A stretch of 25,688 bases of DNA from Zoopage sp. CT-All. Lineage: Eukaryota > Zoopagomycota > Zoopagomycetes > Zoopagales > Zoopagaceae. The stretch lies in contig QZWS01000113.1 of NCBI GenBank assembly GCA_004114245.1, positions 1 to 25,688 of the forward strand, written 5' to 3'. The position numbers and the translations under genes are program-made. Below are positions 8,899 through 17,128 of the stretch, piece by piece (position 1 is the first letter of the stretch; every line of letters begins with the position of its first letter). Below the pieces are notes generated by a model. It searched no databases and had not been told where the DNA came from. It saw nothing but the letters and a program-made list of their open reading frames with translations.

Positions 8899-10263
8899 AT
8901 GCTTATCCCGTCCATGCGCGCTGTCTGTGTGGCGCTGCTCGCCCTCGCCGTCACAGAGCTCGCCCTCACCAGCACCCCCGTCGATGCCCAGAGTCCTGCC
9001 TGCAGAGGCATAGCCATTCGCAAGGAGCTGCGCGACCTGAGCGCCTCTGAAAAGACCCGCTTCCTGCGCGTGTTTCTGCAAATGTTCCAGCAGGTCGGCG
9101 GCAGGCCATCGATTGTGGATCGCCTCACCCTCATTCACATCAAGAACCAGGGCACCGTGCACGGCTATTCCAACTTTTTGCCGTGGCATCGATTTTTCAC
9201 CCGTCGCCTCGAGATGGAGATGCAAAAGATAGATCCGTCGGTTGCCCTACACTACTGGGACTGGACCAAGGAGGGCTCGTATCCCGAGCGCGGCGCTATT
9301 CTCACCGACGAGTGGTTCGGCAGCACCAGATCCGGGTGCGTGAGGTCGCGCGCGATCCCAAACCTGCATAAACTGTACCCGCGGGACGACTGCGTGCGGC
9401 GCGACTGGCTTGAAGGAAACTCGCCCGGTGCATTCTACGGCCGCCTGCTCATCGACCAAATCCGCAGGCAAAACACACGCTTTGACGACTTTCGTGCGAC
9501 GTTCGAGGGTGGCCCGCACGCCTCGCCACACAATGGATGCGGCGGCGACTTTGGCTCGATGGCCTCGCCCGAGGACCCGCTCTTTTGGGTCCACCACTCC
9601 TTTGTCGACAAGTGCTGGTCCGACTGGCAGAAAGACAGCCCTTCGCGCTTCGGCGAGTATTCTGGCCGAAATTCAAACATGTCACGCGCGCTCATGACCG
9701 ACCCGCTTGTCGATCTTGGCGCGGTGGTCGGCGCAGTAATCGACCATCGTCGCAACCTCTGCTATGATTTCGCAGCCACTGCGGTGCCCAAAACGGTGCT
9801 GTGGGACCGACTTCCCCCGCCACCATCAGGCGGCACAACCGGGCCACGCGATATTTTGGTGCGCGCCGGTGTCCCGTCGGCGCAGATCCCTCCCTCCGCG
9901 CGCCCCGTGCCGCTCGGCCGTCGCTCCTATCCCGCCGAAGATGACAATTCGGATCAGGATGTGGATGACTACAAGGAGGCGCCTGAGGAGGTCGAGGCCA
10001 ATGACGATAGTGAGCCCAGTGACGATAGCGAGCCCGAACCCAAGCCCTATATGATGCAGCCCATCACGGACGAAGAGGCCGAGTGCATCGCCAAGGAATA
10101 CGTCAACCCGATCCGCCATCCGGCACCCATCAAGGAGGAGTTTATGAAGATGAATAAGATATGCGTCGAGACCCAGCGTGCACGCGAAAAGGTGTACTGC
10201 GACATGATCGACAAGGTGAACGCCATAATCAAGGCGCGCGGCGGCTGCGACGAAGAGCATTGA
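8899..10263 (+). CDS. Secreted tyrosinase (type 3 copper phenol oxidase)
   Basis: A single 454-codon exon. Tyrosinases oxidise monophenols and o-diphenols to quinones, the first steps of melanin formation. A signal peptide is visible (hydrophobic VALLALAVTELAL, likely cleavage after VDA30). CuA histidines are H80, H88 and H97 (HGYSNFLPWHRFF). CuB lies in PHASPHNGCGGDFG and DPLFWVHHSFVDKCW, with H207, H211 and H232/H233. The catalytic domain ends near residue 300. The C-terminal tail is strongly acidic (DDSEPSDDSEPEPK) with several cysteines in its last 65 residues (ECIA, KICVE, VYCDM, GGCDEEH). It does not obviously resemble the C-terminal shielding domain of mushroom tyrosinases. A second in-frame Met lies five codons downstream and could also serve as start. 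Confidence 0.93.
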   Translation: MLIPSMRAVCVALLALAVTELALTSTPVDAQSPACRGIAIRKELRDLSASEKTRFLRVFLQMFQQVGGRPSIVDRLTLIHIKNQGTVHGYSNFLPWHRFFTRRLEMEMQKIDPSVALHYWDWTKEGSYPERGAILTDEWFGSTRSGCVRSRAIPNLHKLYPRDDCVRRDWLEGNSPGAFYGRLLIDQIRRQNTRFDDFRATFEGGPHASPHNGCGGDFGSMASPEDPLFWVHHSFVDKCWSDWQKDSPSRFGEYSGRNSNMSRALMTDPLVDLGAVVGAVIDHRRNLCYDFAATAVPKTVLWDRLPPPPSGGTTGPRDILVRAGVPSAQIPPSARPVPLGRRSYPAEDDNSDQDVDDYKEAPEEVEANDDSEPSDDSEPEPKPYMMQPITDEEAECIAKEYVNPIRHPAPIKEEFMKMNKICVETQRAREKVYCDMIDKVNAIIKARGGCDEEH

Positions 10264-10652
10264 AGAGCTATCGCTCATGCTACCAGTCTTCTGCTTGGAT
10301 GTGTGTACATGGATGACAGAAAACAGGCGGTCAGGTATAATTAGAGTGCTGTATATGAGCACAAGGTGTGCAGCCAGGCCCTATCCTGGCATGCATTCCT
10401 GTGCCTGCTCAAATGAATCGTCATTCCCCAAAGGCGTCTCCGCGGCCATTCTCCCTGCATACACGGTGCATCCTCGAGCGGGCACTGCTGGAAGCGGAAG
10501 AGTGCGCCCCGTGCTCCCTGTGCCCCCCGTGCCGTCAACCGCGTCTTTGGGCGACTCCACGGTGCTCTGCCGTGCTCGGCCAAGATGCGGTTTTCTGCTC
10601 TGCCCTTCGTCCGTCGACCAGCCCAGCCATCAGCCTGCCAACCGCCGCCACC
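10264..10652. other. Upstream region and probable 5' UTR of RanBP1
   Basis: A 389-bp spacer between co-oriented genes. The RanBP1 frame stays open upstream to 10368, but that stretch encodes no conserved sequence, and the ATG at 10653 sits in a near-perfect Kozak context (GCCGCCACCATG). I therefore read it as promoter plus 5' UTR. Confidence 0.55.
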
Positions 10653-11240
10653 ATGTCCGACACCGAGAGTAAGCCCACCAAGGCCGCCGCCATCGTAGAC
10701 GTCTCCGAAGTCGAGGACAAGGTGGAGGAGAGCCCGGACGTGCATTTCGAGCCAATCGTCAAGCTCGCCGAGGTCGAGGTCAAGACGCTGGAGGAGGATG
10801 AAGACTCTGTCTTCAAGATGCGCGCCAAGCTGTTCCGGTTTGACCGTGACGCCAAGGAGTGGAAGGAGCGTGGCACCGGCGATGTGCGGCTGCTGCAGCA
10901 CAAGGCCACCCGCCGCATCCGGCTGCTCATGCGCCGCGATAAGACGCTCAAGGTGTGCGCCAACCACTACGTCACCGCAGATATGCAGCTGCAGCCGAAT
11001 GTGGGCAGTGATCGCAGCTGGGTGTACACTGCCGCGGCGGATATGGCCGAGGGCGAGGCGAGCGCCGAGACGCTGGCCATTCGGTTTGGCAGCGCCGAGA
11101 ATGCCCAGGCATTCAAGGACCGGTTCGAGGAGAGCCAGAAGGTGAACGCGGAGATTGCCGCGGGCGGTGAGGGCAAGCTCGTCGATGCCGCCAAGCAAGA
11201 GGAGGCCAAGGAGGCAGAGGTGAAGAAGGGCGATGCTTAA
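10653..11240 (+). CDS. YRB1: Ran-binding protein 1 (Yrb1 family)
   Basis: 195 aa, one exon. RanBP1 binds Ran-GTP, helps RanGAP stimulate GTP hydrolysis and releases Ran from exportins in the cytoplasm. The Ran-binding domain is clear: [20 protein letters not shown], then [53 protein letters not shown] and [20 protein letters not shown]. The DUF-like tail is Lys/Glu/Ala-rich. The length is close to yeast Yrb1 (201 aa). I chose the start at 10653 because of its Kozak context and because homology begins just after it. Its partner GTPase Ran is encoded 5.2 kb downstream on the same strand (16487-17128). Confidence 0.95.
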   Translation: MSDTESKPTKAAAIVDVSEVEDKVEESPDVHFEPIVKLAEVEVKTLEEDEDSVFKMRAKLFRFDRDAKEWKERGTGDVRLLQHKATRRIRLLMRRDKTLKVCANHYVTADMQLQPNVGSDRSWVYTAAADMAEGEASAETLAIRFGSAENAQAFKDRFEESQKVNAEIAAGGEGKLVDAAKQEEAKEAEVKKGDA

Positions 11241-11316
11241 GTATATCCCTGTTGTGTGATGACTTTGGCATATTCCCTCAAGCACCTGCCATTTTCCGGG
11301 CATCGTCGTCTCCTTC

Positions 11317-12477
11317 ATGGGCCAGAGCCTTACCCGCCCACTGCCGCCACGGCGTTCTCCATCGCTTGCAGACCGCTTGATTTCGTCTGCTGCGGTGCTG
11401 CTGCGGCGCAGGCCCTCCACGTCCTCCACCCCGGGCTTGCCCCCAGCCTCGCTCTCGCTCTCGCTCTCGCTCACCACCCCATCCACATCTCGGGACCATA
11501 TTGCGTCGCTCCCAGACGCCTCCCACGGGGATGCAGCCACCGCGTCGCGTGTGATGGCTGAAGCCGAGGTCGATCGGATAAATCAGCTGCACTATGGCTT
11601 CTCCGCTCTGACGGACGGCCGCCTGTTCCTTGCGCCCGTCGACCTCTCCCATGCCCCGCTGAGGTCCAGCTCCTCGGGCAAGAATACGCCGGTGGATGCG
11701 ATGCTCCGTGTGATGGACTTTGGCTGCGGCCCCGGGACCTGGCTCATGGAAATGGCCTCGGCGTTTCCCAGGGCTACGTTTCTCGGCGTCGATCAGTCCG
11801 CCATCTTTCCCACCACCGTGCTGCCCGCCAACTGCCATTTCCGGGCCACGTCGATCCTCTCGCCGCATGGAATCGCAGACGCGACCGCGAATAACACGTT
11901 TCATTTCATCCACATGCGGTTTATTCTGGCCACGCTCCCGAGCATTGCCTGGGACCCGTTGTTGGGCGAGCTGACGCGAAATCGACTGGTGCCCGGAGGA
12001 TTGGGTTGGATCGAATTGACCGAGTCCACGGGAATGATCCATGGGGCTGGGGGTCCGATGACGGCTGTGATCCAGGATTGGATGCGGCGGCTATATGTCG
12101 AGGACATGGGAATCTGCGGTGACGCAAACGCCGAGCTGCTTGGTGGAATTGAGTCCATTTTGACGCGTCACGGGCTGGTAGATGTCGCGTCCATGAGGAT
12201 ACTTGTGCCTCTGAACATGGAGACAGACGTAAATATGGCGGATACGTCGATTCCAGCATCAACGACCATCGTTGCTCGGTCCAAGCTGGCTGCGACTTCA
12301 GTTGCAGAAAACCTAAAATGGCTGTACACTCTGACAGCAAGAATTGCGGCCGAGAGGGGCTGGGTGAGTGACATGGCGGCGGCAGAGGCGGCGGTCGAGC
12401 GATGGTGGGACGAGGAGCGGTTGACGCCCGATGCTGGTTGGGTTGAGGTGCTCTGCACATGGGGAAGGACACCGTAA
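11317..12477 (+). CDS. SAM-dependent methyltransferase (TAM type), putatively N-myristoylated, second copy
   Basis: 386 aa, one exon, 76 bp downstream of RanBP1. The domain order matches the gene at 3068-4753: EVDRINQLHYGF, motif I VMDFGCGPG (132-140), LGVDQS (acidic residue for the SAM ribose), FHFIHMRF, then VPGGLGWIELTE. The substrate is unknown. The first residues MGQSLTR again fit the N-myristoylation pattern (Gly2, Thr6) and are followed by Arg-rich sequence. The linker contains an (SL)n run coded by a hexanucleotide repeat (11448-11472). The gene ends tail-to-tail with the MFS gene at 12548, 70 bp away. The low similarity to its relative in this window points to an old duplication. Confidence 0.83.
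   Translation: MGQSLTRPLPPRRSPSLADRLISSAAVLLRRRPSTSSTPGLPPASLSLSLSLTTPSTSRDHIASLPDASHGDAATASRVMAEAEVDRINQLHYGFSALTDGRLFLAPVDLSHAPLRSSSSGKNTPVDAMLRVMDFGCGPGTWLMEMASAFPRATFLGVDQSAIFPTTVLPANCHFRATSILSPHGIADATANNTFHFIHMRFILATLPSIAWDPLLGELTRNRLVPGGLGWIELTESTGMIHGAGGPMTAVIQDWMRRLYVEDMGICGDANAELLGGIESILTRHGLVDVASMRILVPLNMETDVNMADTSIPASTTIVARSKLAATSVAENLKWLYTLTARIAAERGWVSDMAAAEAAVERWWDEERLTPDAGWVEVLCTWGRTP
11448..11472 (+). repeat. CTCGCT-type microsatellite inside methyltransferase CDS
   Basis: About four tandem copies of the hexamer CTCGCT encode alternating Leu/Ser (SLSLSLSL, residues 45-52). Because the unit is six bases, copy-number change would keep the frame. Confidence 0.8.
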
Positions 12478-12547
12478 ATGGCGTGCATAGGGCCTAGGTA
12501 TTTTTGTAACTACTTTCCAACCATGTTCGTGTGCAATTGTGCACTTG

Positions 12548-13993
12548 CTACAGCATGTAGCGAAAATCAGGATGGCGGTCGCCAATCTCTGCACGCGAAC
12601 TATCCAATGTCCGCAGCCATTGATGCTTTTCCACGTCGACCAGGCAGTCACGCCTGCGGTTTTCTCGACTAAGCATGATTCGGAGGAAAAGGACAAAGGA
12701 CCCGGCGATGAAAGTCAGCGCAGCGCATGTGGCGTGTCCTCTGTGGTAGTGCGGCCCATCGGACTCGTGGTATACCCATCCAGCACACAGTCCTCCTACG
12801 TTGTTGGCCGAAGTGACTACTGCGAGCGCAACAGCCCTGCGGCGATTATCGCAAAAATTATTGCTAACCCAGGACAACTAGGCAGGCAGATCAGCATTAT
12901 ACGATAATGATAAGCAGTATACGAGTGGAGGAATGTGGGAGAAGATGGCCGCTGCGGTGAACACCAATATGGCAAACCTGGCCGTATTATTCGTAATCAA
13001 GGATAGCGCCACGTACCCAACCGATGCTGCAAACAGTGCAGTGGCTATGTGGAGCCCACGCTCGTGCTTCCGATCACTATGCCATGCGGTAGCGAGCAGC
13101 ATGGGGAACGCGACGACGTATGGCGGCGAGGACATCAACTGCGCGGTCGCTCCAGTATACCCCAGGCCGCGCACAATAGATGGCAGGAAAAGGGAGATGG
13201 AGTAGAACGCTATGGAAGAGGTGATGGCAATGATGCAATGAAGCAGGGTCTTCCAGTCCGTGAATACGGAGACGAGGTCCGGGGCGTGCACATGACCTGA
13301 TCGGACGTTGCTACTGTCATCCAAGTTTGGGTCCACAAGCCTGTCGACGACGAGACGACGTTGCTGCGGAGTAAGAAACCAGGCGCTGCAGGGGGTATCT
13401 GGCAGGTAGAAGAAGCATACGATTGCAATGGCGACAGTGGCGGCGCCCTCAATGATAAACAGCCATTGCCAGCCGCGGATACCATGCAATCCGTCGAGCT
13501 GTGTAATGTAGTACGAGAGAACGCCTCCGAATGCGCCAGCAACGGTGGCGGCACCGAAGAAGAATGCGATCCGCACTGCTTGCTCGGTGCGCGTGTAGTA
13601 CGACGCGAGGTAGAGAAGAATGCCGGGGAACAGACCACCTTCGCTGAGCCCAAGGAAAAACCGGGCAGCAATCAGCCCGGCTGCGTTTCGCACCAAAGCC
13701 ATGCACATTGTGATGGAGCCCCAGATGAACATCAACAGCGACATCCAGCGCGACGCCTTCCAAGCCTTCATCACCATGTTGCTTGGCAGCTCGAATAGGA
13801 TGTACCCGATGAAGAAAACCGACAATGCCAGGTTGTACTCATTCGGAGACAGGTTGAGGTCGGAGTCGAGGTGCGCGACCTTTGCGTTTCCAATGTTGAC
13901 ACGGTCGAGGAAGGAGGTGAGGTAGAGAAGGGCAAGGAAGGGGAGCAGGCGCGTGTCGAGCGTGCGAACCAACTGGCGCTGCTCGTTGCTCAT
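12548..13993 (-). CDS. MFS transporter, Dal5/anion:cation symporter family, 2 exons
   Basis: A 12-helix carrier of small organic anions or vitamins (the family includes allantoate, nicotinate, pantothenate and biotin carriers; substrate not predictable here). Exon 1 is 12923-13993 and exon 2 is 12548-12877, separated by a 45-bp GT-AG intron (12878-12922), giving 466 aa. The junction SHIPPL/LSWVSNNFCDNRRRAVALAV aligns residue for residue with CHVPAFLTWITSTFPEHTKRAIALAF of the neighbouring transporter, which fixes the splice. Family marks: SFLDRVNIGNAKVA near the N-terminus, ARFFLGLSEGGLFPGILLYL, GWQWLFIIEG, and C-terminal ENRRRD with DRHPDFRYML. It is divergent from the MFS gene at 14647. Confidence 0.92.
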
Positions 13994-14646
13994 GGTCAGC
14001 TGATGTGTTTAAGCTGATCTGGGAAGGATATGGGGTATAATCGTGTCGTCAAAGGGAAGAGAGGGTCGGCGAGTAGAGGGAATGGATGTTTGAGATTTGA
14101 TGGCACGTGTGCGGGCGCTTTAAATCCAAAAAAACGATAGCACGTGTGTAGGAGGATTTAAAGTGCCGAGCACGTGCCAGGAAGGCAATGCTGTTTGTTT
14201 GTCGTAGGAATAGCTAGTGATAGAAATGCAGGCAGCCATCAGAGTTATTCAATAATGCATTATTCAAGTCTTTCATAGGCAGCGGTGCTACCGGGTTCTG
14301 CAAATTCCACGCAATTAATATCCGGTTATCGATAATTTCGCTCATCCAAGGCTCTCAGTCGCACAAGATCTTGTTGATCAATCGATTTGGTCGGCTGCTC
14401 AGCGCCTATTCACTTGGAATTCGATATGGATATGCAACTAGCACTTCAGAAGACAATTGTAGTATATTTCTTCAAGTCCTGGCGATCGCATGCTGACTCA
14501 ACACTTGCCACGATGCTGACTAAAACGTGGACCGCCAAGCTCATCACCCATTCTCAACTCGCCCGCCACCGCTGTGTAACGAGCAACAGTGCTGACGTTT
14601 CCTTCTCAAACACATCCACACCATATATCACGCAGGCGATCAAGGC
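13994..14646. other. Shared promoter region between divergent MFS transporter genes
   Basis: A 653-bp head-to-head spacer with no convincing gene; an open frame at 14387-14689 runs into the next gene's first exon in another phase and shows no domain. Three CACGTG boxes cluster at 14104-14176 nearer the left gene. The right half is AT-rich. Confidence 0.6.
14102..14178. promoter_or_regulatory. CACGTG (E-box) cluster in an inverted repeat
   Basis: GGCACGTG..CTTTAAATCC (14102-14127) is repeated in inverted form at 14154-14178 (GGATTTAAAG..CACGTGCC). A third CACGTG lies between at 14141-14146. CACGTG is the core site of fungal bHLH factors such as Pho4, Cbf1 and Tye7. The position between two divergent transporter genes suggests a shared operator; the factor is unknown. 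Confidence 0.6.
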
Positions 14647-16128
14647 ATGGAAAGCGCCCATAGGCGGTGGGTGGCAGACGCGGACTTGAAACACATCGAA
14701 CACACACACGACCTCGATGAACGCCAAATCACGCGGCGGCTAGATAAGTTTCTCCTCTGTAGGTCGTCGTATGTGCACAATTAATAATCAATATGCATTG
14801 CTGTAGCCTACGCCGGGTTGCTGCTGCTCGTCAGCTCCATGGATCGCGTCAACATTGGGAACGCCAAGGTCGCGGGGCTCGGATCCGATCTCAAGCTCAA
14901 GCCATACGAGTACAATCTCGCGCTGTCCACATTCTTTATCGGCTATATTATCTCTGAAGTCCCGGCGAATGTAATCCTAAAGGCCTGGCGGCCATCCTTG
15001 TGGCTGGGGCTGCTGATGGCGCTCTGGGGCGCGGTTACCATGGCTACGGCTGCCGTCAAGGACGGCCCTGGCCTGATCACCGCCAGGTTTTTTCTCGGGT
15101 TTTTCGAAAGCGGGCTCTACCCCGGGCTGCTGTACGTGCTGTCGCTGTGGTACACCCAGAAGCAGCTCGCCGTCCGATTTGCCTGGTTCTATTCGCTCGG
15201 GACCATTGCCGGCACCATAGGATCGTTCGCCGCGTATGGAATCACGCATATGGACGGCATGCTGGCCCTGCACGGATGGCAGTGGTTGTTTCTCATCGAA
15301 GGCCTTCTCACGATTATCTTGGGATTCAGCACGATGCTTTACATCCCGGATACACCCGCCACCGCCTGGTTCTTGGCACCGCGACACCGTGATGTCTTGG
15401 TGGAGCGCCTGCGTGATACTAGTACGACGAAACCATCAGCCGAAACCACCTCCTGGGCTGCCATGGCCGCCATCACCACCGACCCGAAGGCATATCTACT
15501 GGCGCTCATCGCCATCTTCAACTCTACCTCCACTTTCGCCATCTCTCTCTTCCTTCCCTCGATTGTCAAGGGCATGGGATTCGACAGCACCATCTCACAG
15601 GCACTGTCCGCCCCGCCGTACTTTATTGGCTGTATCGCCCTGATCATCAACGGCTGGCACTCGGACCGTACCATGGAGCGCGGCTACCATATCGCCCTGC
15701 CTATGTACATCGCCATGACCATGTATGCCGCACTTGTGTGGGTGCGCAATCCAGCGGCCCAGTACGCGCTCATCACGCTGGCAGCTACCGCTGTCTACTG
15801 CCACGTCCCCGCGTTTCTAACCTGGATCACAAGCACCTTTCCCGAGCATACCAAGCGTGCCATCGCCCTTGCTTTCGTCCTCATGTTTAACAACAGCGGG
15901 GCTATCATTGCGTCGCAGGTGTACCGCGACGAGGATGCGCCGGGCTATGCACCAGGCCATGCTGTATGTGCCGTGACTGCATTCCTTGGTGGCACATTGA
16001 CACTGTGCATGCGCTGGTACTTGGCGTGCGAAAACAAGCGGACTCGGATGACTGAAATGCTGTCGTCGACGACCGAGGAAAAGTTAGGAGAAGAGGGCGG
16101 CACGTTTGGATATCACTATACCCTGTAA
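14647..16128 (+). CDS. MFS transporter, Dal5/anion:cation symporter family, 2 exons
   Basis: Exon 1 is 14647-14758 and exon 2 is 14807-16128, with a 48-bp GT-AG intron (14759-14806), giving 477 aa. The splice joins RRLDKFLL to SYAGLLLLVSSMDRVNIG, aligning with LDTRLLPFLALLYLTSFLDR of the divergent neighbour. No ATG precedes Ser-Ser-Met in exon 2, so the upstream exon is needed to supply the start. Family marks: MDRVNIGNAKVAGL, ARFFLGFFESGLYPGLLYVL, HGWQWLFLIEG, YIPDTP and ENKRTR. Overall similarity to the neighbour is clear but far from identity, so the pair is an old duplication and the substrates may differ. Confidence 0.9.
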
Positions 16129-16486
16129 GATGGCGCGATGGTCACGGAGTCAGGAGTGCGCCGTTTTATGTCTTGTAACGAATGTGTTCAATAGAAGCCA
16201 ATTTGTCATGTCATTTGGACTGCAGTGGCTGTCCTGCCAGTGGGACAAGACACGCCTGTTCGAGCCGAACCACTACCATAGTAACGACCAAGGTCTCTAA
16301 GCAGCCTCACACAGCTACCGGCCGGCTCACACCGGGGACAGTACGTTCCCTAGGCAGAGTCTGTGCCACCCCACCCACGTCTGAGGCAGCAGATTTTTTC
16401 AAGTCATCGGCCAGACTTTTTCGCCTCTGCCCTGTGCTCGACAACACCGCCGTCCGCATCCCCCCGCGCTGCCACCACCCGTCGCC
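16129..16486. other. Upstream region of the Ran gene
   Basis: 358 bp with no gene seen. The last 150 bp is C-rich, with GTCGCCATGAC around the Ran start; this is probably promoter and 5' UTR. Confidence 0.5.
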
Positions 16487-17128
16487 ATGACTACCGAAAC
16501 CCCCACGTTCAAGCTCGTGCTTGTCGGCGACGGCGGCACTGGCAAGACCACCTTTGTCAAGCGCCACCTGACGGGTGAGTTTGAGAAGAAGTACATCGCC
16601 ACGTTGGGCGTCGAGGTGCATCCGCTCACCTTCCACACCAACTTTGGCGCCATCTGCTTCAACACCTGGGACACCGCCGGCCAGGAAAAGTTTGGTGGGC
16701 TGCGCGACGGCTACTACATCCAGGGCCAGTGCGCTATCATCATGTTTGACGTCACCTCGCGCATCACCTACAAGAACGTGCCCAACTGGCACCGTGACCT
16801 GGTGCGCGTGTGCGAGAACATCCCCATTGTGCTGTGCGGCAACAAGGTGGATATCAAGGAGCGCAAGGTCAAGGCCAAGACCATCACCTTCCACCGCAAG
16901 AAGAATCTGCAGTACTATGATATCTCGGCCAAGAGCAACTACAACTTTGAGAAGCCGTTCCTGTGGTTGGCCCGCAAGCTGACCGGCAACGCCAATCTGG
17001 AGTTTGTCGCGTCGCCCGCTCTTGCCCCGCCCGAGGTGGTCGTCGATCCGACGCTGATGGAGCAGTACAACCGCGAGCTTGCAGACGCCGCTGCCCAGCC
17101 GCTGCCCGAGGAGGACGATGATTTGTAA
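16487..17128 (+). CDS. GSP1: Ran GTPase (Gsp1 family)
   Basis: 213 aa, one exon. Ran drives directional nuclear import and export and mitotic spindle assembly. All G-box motifs are intact: GDGGTGKT (14-21), switch [31 protein letters not shown] with the switch II Gln66, [13 protein letters not shown] (NKVD 119-122) and [19 protein letters not shown]. The acidic C-terminal tail (PEEDDDL) that rearranges in the GTP form is present. The length is nearly the same as human Ran (216). There are no introns and codon use is GC-biased, as expected for a highly expressed gene. Its effector RanBP1 lies at 10653-11240 on the same strand. Confidence 0.98.
   Translation: MTTETPTFKLVLVGDGGTGKTTFVKRHLTGEFEKKYIATLGVEVHPLTFHTNFGAICFNTWDTAGQEKFGGLRDGYYIQGQCAIIMFDVTSRITYKNVPNWHRDLVRVCENIPIVLCGNKVDIKERKVKAKTITFHRKKNLQYYDISAKSNYNFEKPFLWLARKLTGNANLEFVASPALAPPEVVVDPTLMEQYNRELADAAAQPLPEEDDDL

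Noticed and set aside
10341-11540. Minus-strand open frame of about 399 codons
   Set aside because: It lies opposite RanBP1 and the start of the second methyltransferase, both of which have clear conserved domains. Its sequence is the low-complexity shadow of GC-rich codons.
11278-12042. Minus-strand open frame of about 254 codons, Gly/Arg-rich
   Set aside because: Opposite the methyltransferase domain at 11317-12477; the Arg/Glu run is the antisense of the CTCGCT repeat.
14387-14689. Plus-strand open frame of 100 codons in the MFS promoter region
   Set aside because: It overlaps the first exon of the MFS gene in another frame and shows no conserved features.
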